From the NCBI GenBank assembly GCA_900637135.1, contig LR134353.1:4836001-4900000 (forward strand): a stretch of 64,000 bases of DNA. Direction: 5' to 3'. The position numbers and the translations under genes were made by a program. Positions within the stretch are counted from its first letter, which is position 1. Each line of letters begins with the position of its first letter. The notes under the pieces were generated by a model. That model had not been told where the DNA came from and did not search any database. It was given only the letters and a program-made list of their open reading frames with translations. Positions 8,661 to 16,678 of the stretch are shown here, in pieces. The DNA is from Mycolicibacterium flavescens (lineage in GTDB: Bacteria; Actinomycetota; Actinomycetes; Mycobacteriales; Mycobacteriaceae).

Positions 8661-10007
8661 TCAGGCCGGTGAACTAATCGTCGAGCGTGCGGTCCCCAGG
8701 GCGATGGGCAGCGACGCCCACCCCCTCAGCACCCGCGTCTCGCGCCTGCTGCCCTCAGCGGCCAGTCGCGCATCGGGAAAACGTTCGAAGAACGCCCGCA
8801 GTCCGACCTCGCCCTCAGCGCGGGCCAGGGCAGATCCCAGACAGAAATGCCTGCCCCCGGAGAACGACAGATGTCGTCCGGCGTTCTCCCGCTCGAGGTC
8901 GAAGCGGTCCGGGTCGTCGAACACCTTGGGGTCGCGGTTGGCGCCTGCGATGTAGATGAGCACCGCCCTGCCCCGCGGGATCCGGTGGCCCGCGATCTCG
9001 GTGTGCTTCGTCGACCTGCGCGCGGTGAGTTGCACGGGCGGGTCCAGTCGCAGGATCTCCTCAACGGCAGTCGCCCAGAGTTCGGGTCGCTGCGCCAGGG
9101 TCTCGAGGTGCTGCGGGTGGTCGAGCAGCATGCGGATTCCGTTGCTCAGCAGGTTGACCGTCGTCTCGAATCCTGCGGCCAGCACGAGGCCCGCGGTAGC
9201 CATCAGTTCCTGCTGGTTGAGTTGGGCGCCCTCGTCGGAGGCCGCGATCAGCTGGCTCATCAGGTCGTCGCCGGGGTTGCGTCGCAGCCCTTCGAGGTGC
9301 CCGGACAGCCAATCGTTGAAGCCGACCACGCTGCGGTAGACGGTGCGGTACTGCGGCCAGGTCAGGCCGATGTCGAGGCTGGCCGCACCGCGCTCGCCGA
9401 ACTCCAGGACCCGTGACCGGTCGGCGTCGGGAACGCCGAGGATGTCACCGATCACCGCGACCGGTAACTGGGCGCAATAGCGGTCGACGATGTCGACGGT
9501 TCCGGCTTGCGCGAGTTCATCGAGCAGAGAGTCGGCGGTCTCCTGCACCCGGTCCCTCAGCGCGGCAACGGCTCTGGGGGTGAACACCGAGGACACCAGT
9601 TTGCGGTACCTAGTGTGGTCGGGTGGCTCCACCGACAGCATCGAGGGCGGTTCCAGCGGGTGTAGGAGGCCGGAGTTCGTGCGGTCCGCCACCCAGCGCA
9701 AGGGCTTGGGCAGATTCGACCCGATCGGCATGACCTCGAAGTCCTCGGACCGCAGCAGATCGCTGCCGATCTCGTGGTCGACGGTGAGGTGCACGATGGC
9801 GGCCTCCATGACCGGCCCTTGTGCCCGCAGTTCGTCGGCGAACGCCACGGGGTCAGCGCGTACGGCGGGATCTGCGATCATCCGGCCCTGCGGGTCGCCA
9901 CGCCGGGCAAGCAACTTCGACACGCCACGCACGAAGCCGTGCAGTGCCAGCCACCGGATCCGGTTTCGGATTGGGTCCGTTCGCCGACCCGGACGAATCG
10001 GTTCCAC
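8661..10007 (-). CDS. Cytochrome P450
   Basis: 448 aa, soluble bacterial class I P450. It shows the I-helix AAGFETT, the K-helix ExxR (EEILRLDPP) and the heme-binding loop FSGGRHFCLG with the ligand Cys389. The start was taken as GTG at 10007, 10 bp after the udgA stop; the open frame runs further upstream inside udgA, but those residues (Ser/Arg/Cys-rich) do not look like protein sequence. Co-orientation and spacing suggest an operon with udgA. Substrate and CYP family cannot be told from sequence; a matching ferredoxin is not adjacent. Confidence 0.9.
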   Translation of the reverse strand: MEPIRPGRRTDPIRNRIRWLALHGFVRGVSKLLARRGDPQGRMIADPAVRADPVAFADELRAQGPVMEAAIVHLTVDHEIGSDLLRSEDFEVMPIGSNLPKPLRWVADRTNSGLLHPLEPPSMLSVEPPDHTRYRKLVSSVFTPRAVAALRDRVQETADSLLDELAQAGTVDIVDRYCAQLPVAVIGDILGVPDADRSRVLEFGERGAASLDIGLTWPQYRTVYRSVVGFNDWLSGHLEGLRRNPGDDLMSQLIAASDEGAQLNQQELMATAGLVLAAGFETTVNLLSNGIRMLLDHPQHLETLAQRPELWATAVEEILRLDPPVQLTARRSTKHTEIAGHRIPRGRAVLIYIAGANRDPKVFDDPDRFDLERENAGRHLSFSGGRHFCLGSALARAEGEVGLRAFFERFPDARLAAEGSRRETRVLRGWASLPIALGTARSTISSPA

Positions 10008-10017
10008 GAGCCAAAGC

Positions 10018-11346
10018 CTACCGACTGGTGCTCCTTCCGAGGCACAACACCCGCCAGCCCGCCCCCGCCCACCGGTCGACATCGAGGCAGTTTCGGCCGT
10101 CGACAACGACTTTCGCGCGCACGACACCGACGAGATCGACGGGATCCAGTTCGACGAATTCGCGCCATTCGGTGAGGACGAGCACCGCGTCGGCCCGTTC
10201 GCACGCTTCGGCGACCGACGTCGCATAGGTCAGCGTCGGAAAGTGGCGCCGGGAGTTCTCCATCGCTTTCGGGTCGTAGACGTTGACGGCGGCGCCCTTG
10301 AGTTGCAGCATCCCGGCGACATTGAGAGCCGGCGAATCGCGCACGTCGTCGGACTCGGGTTTGAACGCGGCGCCGAGCACCGCGATATTGGCGCCCAGCA
10401 GCGACCCTCCGCACGCGACGGTTGCCAGTTCCACCATCCGGCTTCGCCGTCGCATGTTGATCGCGTCCACCTCGCGCAGGAACGTCAGGGCATGGTTGGC
10501 GCCGAGTTCGCCGGCGCGGGCCATGAAGGCGCGGATGTCCTTGGGCAAGCAGCCGCCACCGAAACCCAGACCGGCGTTGAGGAAGCGGCGTCCGATCCGC
10601 GGGTCGTACCCTAACGCGTCGGCGAGAAGCGTCACGTCGGCGTCGGCGGCCTCGCAGACTTCGGAGATCGCGTTGATGAACGAGATCTTCGTGGCGAGAA
10701 AGGCGTTGGCCGACACCTTGACCAGCTCCGCGGTCTGCAGATCGGTGATCAGCAAGGGGACCTGCTGATCCAACAGCGGTGCGTACAGTTCCCGGATCGC
10801 CGCCTTCGCGGCACACGAATCCGGTTGTACACCAAGCACGATCCGGTCCGGATGCAGGGTGTCGTGCACGGCGAAGCCCTCCCGCAGGAACTCCGGGTTC
10901 CACGCCATCTCGACGTGGACCCCCGCCGGCGCCAACGCGCGCGCCCGGTCCCTCAGTTCGGCGGCGGTGCCGACCGGCACCGTGGACTTGCCGACGATGA
11001 CGGCCGACCGGCTCAGCCGCGGGACCAGCATGTCGACGACGGCGTGTACATGACGCAGATCGGCGGCGAACTCCCCCTTCTTCTGCGGTGTCCCGACGGC
11101 GAGGAAGTGCAGGTCGGCGAACCCGGCCGCGGCGTCGTAGTCGGTGGTGAACGCCAAGCGCCCGGCGGAGATGTTGTCGCTCAACACTTTCCGTAATCCG
11201 GGCTCGTAGAAGGGGGTTTCGCCCGCTGCGAGTTTGGCGACCTTGCCAGCGTCGACGTCTACGCCGAGCACCTCATGACCCAACTCGGCCATACCCGCCG
11301 CGTGGGTGGCTCCCAGATATCCCGTGCCGAAAACGGTGCACCGCAT
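10018..11346 (-). CDS. udgA: UDP-glucose 6-dehydrogenase
   Basis: 442 aa, counterpart of M. tuberculosis Rv0322. It oxidises UDP-glucose to UDP-glucuronate with two NAD+. Visible: the N-terminal Rossmann motif GTGYLGATHA, a central GKSTVPVGT, NPEFLREG and the catalytic Cys266 in GFGGGCLPKD, then the C-terminal UDP-binding domain. It ends with TAG 10 bp before the P450 start. dcd is its usual neighbour; here the two are separated by a proline-rich membrane protein gene (11424-13010). Confidence 0.92.
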   Translation of the reverse strand: MRCTVFGTGYLGATHAAGMAELGHEVLGVDVDAGKVAKLAAGETPFYEPGLRKVLSDNISAGRLAFTTDYDAAAGFADLHFLAVGTPQKKGEFAADLRHVHAVVDMLVPRLSRSAVIVGKSTVPVGTAAELRDRARALAPAGVHVEMAWNPEFLREGFAVHDTLHPDRIVLGVQPDSCAAKAAIRELYAPLLDQQVPLLITDLQTAELVKVSANAFLATKISFINAISEVCEAADADVTLLADALGYDPRIGRRFLNAGLGFGGGCLPKDIRAFMARAGELGANHALTFLREVDAINMRRRSRMVELATVACGGSLLGANIAVLGAAFKPESDDVRDSPALNVAGMLQLKGAAVNVYDPKAMENSRRHFPTLTYATSVAEACERADAVLVLTEWREFVELDPVDLVGVVRAKVVVDGRNCLDVDRWAGAGWRVLCLGRSTSR

Positions 11347-11423
11347 ACCGCCTTGATATGCAGCCCTGATGAGCTAACCGCTACGCGACACTGATCGTGC
11401 GGCCAACGGCAGGTTACGAGTGG

Positions 11424-13010
11424 CTATCCGGCGCAGATGTTCAGCACGCAGATCGACCCTCCGCCGTGACCGGTGTTGCCGCCCGAGCCGCCCCTGTCGT
11501 CGTCGATGCGCGGCGACCGACCCGAGCCACTGCCGGGGTAACCGCCCGAGCCACTGCCGGGATAACTCCCCGGCCCCTTTTGCTTCGGCGGCTTCTGCGG
11601 CTTTGGCAGCTTGGGCATTTCCGGCTCGTACTGCCACGGCGGACTCCACCTTGGTCGCGGCGGTGACCACGGCGGATTCCACGGGTTCTGGGGCCGCGGG
11701 TAATACTGCGGCGGTGCGACCACCGGCGGCACGTACACCGGGACGGGGGCCGGAGCCACCGGGGCGGGAGCCACGGGTACCGGCGCGGGCGGCGGTGCCG
11801 CGGGCGGAGGAGCGGGCGCCGGGGCTTGGGGCGCGGGGGCTTGCGGTGCGGGAGGCGGCGCCTCGACATAGACCGTCCGCGGCGGCGCCTGCGGAGCGGG
11901 CTGCTGCGCAGCGACCGGCACGGGAGCCTTGATGGTCTCCGCCTGTGGGGGCGGGGGCGCCGGAACCGGCTGCGCTTGTTGGGTCGGCGGAGGGGGCGGG
12001 GCGGGCGCGACGGTGCTGGGCACGATCGCGCTCTCTCCCGGGCTGGGCCGTTGGTCGGCTGTCGGCCGGATGCTCACCGCGAGCGAGATCACGAGCGCGA
12101 CGACGCCGACGACGAAGATCGACGCCATCGCGCTGCCGACGAGCAGGAACGGCTTGCGATCGTCGTTGGCCGCGGCGGACAGGTTGGTACTCGACGCGAA
12201 GTCGGCGGCGTAAGCGCCGTCACCACCGGCGGGCGCGAGTTGTGTCTCCGCGCCGGCGAGCCCGGCGTACACCGAACCCGCGGTTGTGCCGTCGGGGTCC
12301 TGGGAATAGGCCAGCCCGACGGTCGAGGCCTCCAACGCGGGGGCGGCGGCCGCGGCCAAGGCCGCACCGCGTGCCAGCGCCATCTGCGGCTCGTCGGGGG
12401 CGTGCACCGGCAGGCTGACCAGATGCTCGAGATGGCTCTTCACCGAGCTCACGTCGACGCCGGATCCGACGACGAACATGCCCTGCGGTGAGTTGTCCTG
12501 GGCGTCGACGGCGGCAGCCATGTCAGCGAGCACAGCCATCGCGTCCTGGCTGTGCAGGCTGCTACTGAGGACCTTGACCACTGACCCGTCGTCGGTCTGG
12601 ACCACCGACAGCGTCGCGGCGTCCCGGTCGATGAAGAGCAGTGCGGTGGTGTCGTAGCCCACCGCCCGCCCGACGGCCTGAGCGAGCGAGGCCGCGGCGT
12701 GACCGTCGGAGACGAGCATGACGTCGTCTATATCGCGGGCAGCGAGCGCATCGCGCAGATGCGCGGCCTCGGCGTGATCGCTCCATGTGACGCCGATGGC
12801 CTTCAGGTCATGCCCACCCGCTTCGGCGCTCTCCTTGGTGCCGAGGACGGCGTCCACAACTTGGGCGGCGGCGCCCGATGTTGCTGAGCCATCAGTCCCA
12901 CTGACGTCGAAGACGTCGTGGTCGACGGTGGCCCCGTCGGCCATCTCGCCTTCAACCAGCACCATGCGGACCGTCGCAGGTGTCATCGATACACCCAGAA
13001 CGATGTCCAC
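11424..13010 (-). CDS. DUF7159-like membrane protein with proline-rich tail
   Basis: 528 aa. The N-terminal domain (residues 1-225) begins MDIVLGVSMTPATVRMVLVEG and has an actin/Hsp70-like flavour (VVGSGVDVSSVKSHLEHLV, ALARGAALAA). A membrane helix spans about 287-313, then a long Pro/Ala-rich stretch (about 330-460) with PPP and PQAPAP runs, a Pro/Trp segment (NPWNPPWSPPRPRWSPP) and a Gly/Ser-rich end with two cysteines (CVLNIC). A paralog is at 37938-39137. The fold assignment to the mycobacterial DUF7159 group is from memory. A sensor or structural envelope role is possible; function unknown. Confidence 0.75.
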   Translation of the reverse strand: MDIVLGVSMTPATVRMVLVEGEMADGATVDHDVFDVSGTDGSATSGAAAQVVDAVLGTKESAEAGGHDLKAIGVTWSDHAEAAHLRDALAARDIDDVMLVSDGHAAASLAQAVGRAVGYDTTALLFIDRDAATLSVVQTDDGSVVKVLSSSLHSQDAMAVLADMAAAVDAQDNSPQGMFVVGSGVDVSSVKSHLEHLVSLPVHAPDEPQMALARGAALAAAAAPALEASTVGLAYSQDPDGTTAGSVYAGLAGAETQLAPAGGDGAYAADFASSTNLSAAANDDRKPFLLVGSAMASIFVVGVVALVISLAVSIRPTADQRPSPGESAIVPSTVAPAPPPPPTQQAQPVPAPPPPQAETIKAPVPVAAQQPAPQAPPRTVYVEAPPPAPQAPAPQAPAPAPPPAAPPPAPVPVAPAPVAPAPVPVYVPPVVAPPQYYPRPQNPWNPPWSPPRPRWSPPWQYEPEMPKLPKPQKPPKQKGPGSYPGSGSGGYPGSGSGRSPRIDDDRGGSGGNTGHGGGSICVLNICAG

Positions 13011-13203
13011 TGCCCCTCCAAAAACCGTTTGCTACCAAGCCCGGATCGCCGATCGGCATCTCGCCACGCACAAGTCGGCGACTAGTGGTTCATCGCCGTG
13101 AGCAGGACAGGCGTTACGCCTCCACCGACATTTGCTGGGTCGATGCTGCCGACGTTTGGTATCTCGACCCTACTCGTGTCAACGACCGTCCGCGCCGAGC
13201 GGT
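13011..13203. other. Intergenic gap upstream of the DUF7159-like gene
   Basis: A 193-bp stretch between the DUF7159-like gene and dcd, both on the minus strand. It should hold the promoter of the former. No convincing hairpin, repeat or small gene was seen. Confidence 0.5.
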
Positions 13204-13776
13204 TCAACTCGACTTCATGAAGTTCTGGTACGACCGCGACGGGGTCGGACCGCGCTGGCCCTGATACTTCGAGCCGACCCGCGCGCTGCCGTAGGGATGC
13301 TCGGCGGGGCTGGTCAGCCGCAGCAGGCACAGCTGGCCGATCTTCATTCCCGGCCACAGCGTGATCGGCAGATTCGCGACGTTCGACAACTCCAGGGTGA
13401 TGTGCCCGGAGAACCCCGGGTCGATGAACCCCGCGGTGGAGTGCGTCAACAGCCCCAGCCGGCCCAGCGACGACTTGCCCTCCAGCCGGCCCGCGAGATC
13501 GTCGGGCAGCGTGCACAGTTCCAGCGTCGACCCGAGCACGAACTCGCCGGGGTGCAGCACGAACGGCTCACCCGGGTCGGCTTCGACCAAGGTGGTCAGC
13601 TCGTCTTGCTGCTTGGCAGGGTCGATGTGCGTGTATCGCGTGTTGTTGAAGACGCGGAACAGGTTGTCGAGGCGGACGTCGATGCTGGACGGCTGGACCA
13701 GGGAGTCGTCGAACGGATCGAGCCCCAGTCGCTCGGCAGCGATCTCGGCGCGGATGTCGCGGTCGGAGAGCAGCAC
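13204..13776 (-). CDS. dcd: dCTP deaminase (mycobacterial bifunctional type)
   Basis: 190 aa, the usual length. It has the Dcd start MLLSDRDIRAEI, QPSSIDVRLDN, the active-site block LEGKSSLGRLGLLTHSTAGFIDPGF and the C-terminal KYQGQRGPTPSR lid. In M. tuberculosis the Rv0321 enzyme both deaminates dCTP and hydrolyses dUTP to dUMP, supplying thymidylate synthesis; the same is likely here. The gene faces away from a tRNA-Gly starting 46 bp beyond its start codon. Confidence 0.95.
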   Translation of the reverse strand: MLLSDRDIRAEIAAERLGLDPFDDSLVQPSSIDVRLDNLFRVFNNTRYTHIDPAKQQDELTTLVEADPGEPFVLHPGEFVLGSTLELCTLPDDLAGRLEGKSSLGRLGLLTHSTAGFIDPGFSGHITLELSNVANLPITLWPGMKIGQLCLLRLTSPAEHPYGSARVGSKYQGQRGPTPSRSYQNFMKSS

Positions 13777-13821
13777 GCGACGAGCCTAGCGGCTCGGATG
13801 TTAGCCTTCGTGCTCAAACAA

Positions 13822-13895
13822 GCCGGTGTAGTTCAATGGCAGAACATCAGCTTCCCAAGCTGAGAACGCGGGTTCGATTCCCGTCACCGGCTCCA
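13822..13895 (+). tRNA. tRNA-Gly (anticodon CCC)
   Basis: A complete cloverleaf with encoded CCA. Acceptor GCCGGTG pairs with CACCGGC, the D arm is GTTC/GAAC, the anticodon stem TCAGC/GCTGA encloses the loop TTCCCAA (anticodon CCC, reading GGG), and the T arm is CGGG-TTCGATT-CCCG. The accessory segment with several non-core genes begins right after it, but no integrase or repeated 3' end was seen. Confidence 0.97.
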
Positions 13896-14059
13896 CGAAA
13901 TCGCATCAGCGCATATCCGCGGTGGCCGACGCCCATAGAGAAGTGACTGCCCGGCAATCGCCCGGTGTTCCGGTTGTTGGTTGAAAGCCGGTACCCCGGG
14001 TACTAGAAGTTCTGGCCAGATGCGCGCCGCCAGCGAACGCCGAGGGAGTCGCCACACCA

Positions 14060-15403
14060 ATGGACAGCTACTCCACCGCGCCACCGTGCGCTGACAGCCC
14101 GCCGCACGCCGAGATCCGCCCCGGCGATCACCCGATCTCACCGGACGACGACCCGTTCTACCGAGCGCCAGAGGGCTACGAGCACGCTGAACCCGGCACG
14201 GTGTTGCGCTCGCGTGACGTGGAGATCGGGTTTCTGGGTGTCATCAGTCAGCGAGTCCACGCCACTCAGTTGCTATACCGCACCACTAATCTGCACGAAG
14301 AGCCGGAAGTCGCCGTAACCACCGTCCTCGTCCCGACGCAGCGCGAGGCAACTGCCGCTGGCCCGGTGCTGTCTTATCAGTGCGCGATCGATGCGGTGGC
14401 CTCGCGCTGCTTCCCCTCGTTCGCCATGCGGCGCGGTGCGCGACCGATCGGTGGCTTCGTCCAAGCCGAGTACCTGTTGGTGACCGCCGCACTGGCCGAA
14501 GGCTGGGCGGTATGCGTACCCGATCACGAAGGCTGCCACGGCATGTGGGGCTCTCCCGTCGAGCCCGGCTACCGGATTCTGGACGGGTTGCGCGCGGCGA
14601 TGCGATGCGAGCGCGTGAACTTGTCGCCCTCAGCGCCGGTAGGTCTGTGGGGATACTCCGGGGGAGGCTTGGCGTCGGCGTGGGCGGCCGAATTGTGTGA
14701 GCGATATGCGCCGGAGCTCAATGTCGTTGGGGCCGTTCTGGGTTCACCCGTCGGGGATCCGGGAAGCGTGGCACGCCGCCTCAACGGCAGCTTCTTCGCC
14801 GGCTTAGCCGCGCTGATGATCTCCGCATTGACACAGGTCTTCCCTGGCGCGCAGAACGTGGTGGACGAGCATGCGACTGACCAGGGCAAGGCGCTGCTCG
14901 ATGAGTTGCAGACGATGACCACGGCCCAGGCGGTATGGAAGTTCCGCAATGTCGATATCGGGTCCTATGTCGACATGACCGCCGACGAGCTGTGGGACCT
15001 ACCCGAAGTGCGCCACATCTTCGACGAGACCAAGCTCGGCAAGTCCAGGCCCAAGCCTCCCGTGCTGGTCATACAGGCGGTGCACGACGAAATCATCAGC
15101 GTTGACGATGTCGACGCCCTGGTGGCCGAGTATGAACGCCTTGGTGCAGCGGTCACCTACCACCGCGACCGGTTCTGCGGGCATCTGCTCCTGCATCCAC
15201 TGTCGGCCCCCATGACGCTGAGGTGGCTGCGCGATCGCTTCACGAACCGGCCGGTCAACGAGCACCGAACGCGCACGGTGTGGCCCACGATGTTCAACCC
15301 GTCGACCTACTTGGGCATGGTCAAGTTGGGCGTCATCACGGCGAAGGTCGTGCTCGGACTGCCTATTGAACGTCAACCGCTGTCGACGACAGATGCGCGG
15401 TGA
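14060..15403 (+). CDS. Secretory-lipase family alpha/beta hydrolase
   Basis: 447 aa. It resembles the LIP (secretory lipase) family: a nucleophile elbow GYSGGG near residue 197, an acid in VIQAVHDEII and the catalytic His in RFCGHLLLH. No signal peptide is visible at the start chosen (ATG 14060), unlike many family members, so it may act inside the cell or use another export route. It stands alone, 164 bp after the tRNA and 94 bp before a lipoprotein gene on the same strand. Substrate is probably an acylglycerol or other ester. Confidence 0.8.
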   Translation: MDSYSTAPPCADSPPHAEIRPGDHPISPDDDPFYRAPEGYEHAEPGTVLRSRDVEIGFLGVISQRVHATQLLYRTTNLHEEPEVAVTTVLVPTQREATAAGPVLSYQCAIDAVASRCFPSFAMRRGARPIGGFVQAEYLLVTAALAEGWAVCVPDHEGCHGMWGSPVEPGYRILDGLRAAMRCERVNLSPSAPVGLWGYSGGGLASAWAAELCERYAPELNVVGAVLGSPVGDPGSVARRLNGSFFAGLAALMISALTQVFPGAQNVVDEHATDQGKALLDELQTMTTAQAVWKFRNVDIGSYVDMTADELWDLPEVRHIFDETKLGKSRPKPPVLVIQAVHDEIISVDDVDALVAEYERLGAAVTYHRDRFCGHLLLHPLSAPMTLRWLRDRFTNRPVNEHRTRTVWPTMFNPSTYLGMVKLGVITAKVVLGLPIERQPLSTTDAR

Positions 15404-15497
15404 CACTCCGCAGCGATTCGAGCGATATGCAGGCCCTGACGGCCGTTTCGGCATTTGACCTGTACGTTCTCCCCAACCAACAAAACGAGGGAGACCC

Positions 15498-16562
15498 ATG
15501 CCAACCAAGAGTGCTCGACGACGTGCGACGTGCTTGATCGCCATCGGTACTGCCAGCGCGCTCACGCTCGCCGGCTGCACTTCCGCCGTCGCCCAACCGG
15601 GCGCGCCGAGCACCGCGGAGTCGCTGCGCATCGTGCTGGGCTCACAACCGCAGCCGTCACAAATCCCGCTGGTCTATGGCGTTGACCGCTACGGGTCCGA
15701 CTTCGGGTTGCCCCTCAGCGTCGAGCAGAACATCATCCAATACGACACCCACATCGACGCGGTGCAGACCCTGCGCGACGGCCGAGCTCAGGTTCTGGCG
15801 ACGTCGGTCTCCGCGATCTTGGATGCGCGCGAGCACGGCGAGGACGTCAAGGTGTTCTGCCCCTACGTCAGCATGGATGACTTCGTCCTCGCCGGTGCCA
15901 ACGGTGTGCACAACGCCAGTCAGCTGTTCGAGCCGTCGACCCGCGTGGGGATCGACAGCCCCGGTGGCTCTGGAGCCATCGTGCTCAACGCGCTGTTGAG
16001 CGGCGTCGGCGAGCACCGCGACGTCCACGAGATTCCTAATCAGCAGATCCTCGAAAGCTCGAGCGCCCGATTGGATGCGTGGGTCGCAGGCGAACTGGAT
16101 GCGACCGTGATTCACGACACCCAGTACGACGGTGCGAAGGCAATGGTGAATCAGCCGGTGCTGATCGCCACCCTCTACGACAATGCCCCCGGGTTCATCA
16201 AGGTAGCCCAGGCCGCCCGCGCGGATTGGCTCGCACAGAACCGCGAACTCGCCGCCAAGTACTGTGCCACCACGTTGCGTGCGATGAAGACACTGAAGAG
16301 CGACTTCGCGCTGTTCCAAAGTGGAGTCAACGAATACGTCGAAGCACCCCCCTCCGACGAATCGCTGAGGGAGCTGTTCGCGCTCATCCAGCAGCACCCG
16401 TTCTGGACCGACGAGGGCGGGCTCACCGATGAGAGCGTGAAGTTCATGATCGACATCGCGAGAGAATCGGACGTCCTCACCCAGCCCATGAACGCCGCCG
16501 ACGCCGTCGACCGTCAGACGCTGAACCGGGCCGTCGAACTCGCCAACATGCCAACGCAATAG
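15498..16562 (+). CDS. NMT1/SsuA-like substrate-binding lipoprotein
   Basis: 354 aa. A lipoprotein signal peptide with lipobox LTLAGC puts the lipidated Cys at residue 27. The body resembles periplasmic binding proteins of the NMT1/thiamine-precursor/sulfonate type: LRIVLGSQPQPSQIP, a GIDSPGGSGAIVLNALL stretch and AKYCATTLRAMKTLKSDF. No ABC permease or ATPase gene lies next to it, so it is an orphan in this window. Ligand is unknown. A purine-rich GAGGGAGA site precedes the ATG. Confidence 0.75.
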   Translation: MPTKSARRRATCLIAIGTASALTLAGCTSAVAQPGAPSTAESLRIVLGSQPQPSQIPLVYGVDRYGSDFGLPLSVEQNIIQYDTHIDAVQTLRDGRAQVLATSVSAILDAREHGEDVKVFCPYVSMDDFVLAGANGVHNASQLFEPSTRVGIDSPGGSGAIVLNALLSGVGEHRDVHEIPNQQILESSSARLDAWVAGELDATVIHDTQYDGAKAMVNQPVLIATLYDNAPGFIKVAQAARADWLAQNRELAAKYCATTLRAMKTLKSDFALFQSGVNEYVEAPPSDESLRELFALIQQHPFWTDEGGLTDESVKFMIDIARESDVLTQPMNAADAVDRQTLNRAVELANMPTQ

Positions 16563-16678
16563 TCGCGGCCGCCGAAGTCGTCCACACCTCGTTACGCAAC
16601 AACCGACCAATTGACGCTTCGGCTGGTTAAATTGGCCCGTGAAGGCATTCGTCGCGAGAGAGCCGGGTCAGCAGCACA

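Noticed and set aside
9878..10903. Minus-strand frame overlapping udgA and the P450 start
   Set aside because: The translation lacks domains; udgA occupies the region with intact motifs.
13822..14059. tRNA-Gly as a phage or island attachment site
   Set aside because: No integrase gene and no second copy of the tRNA 3' end were seen in the accessory segment, so integration here stays only a possibility.
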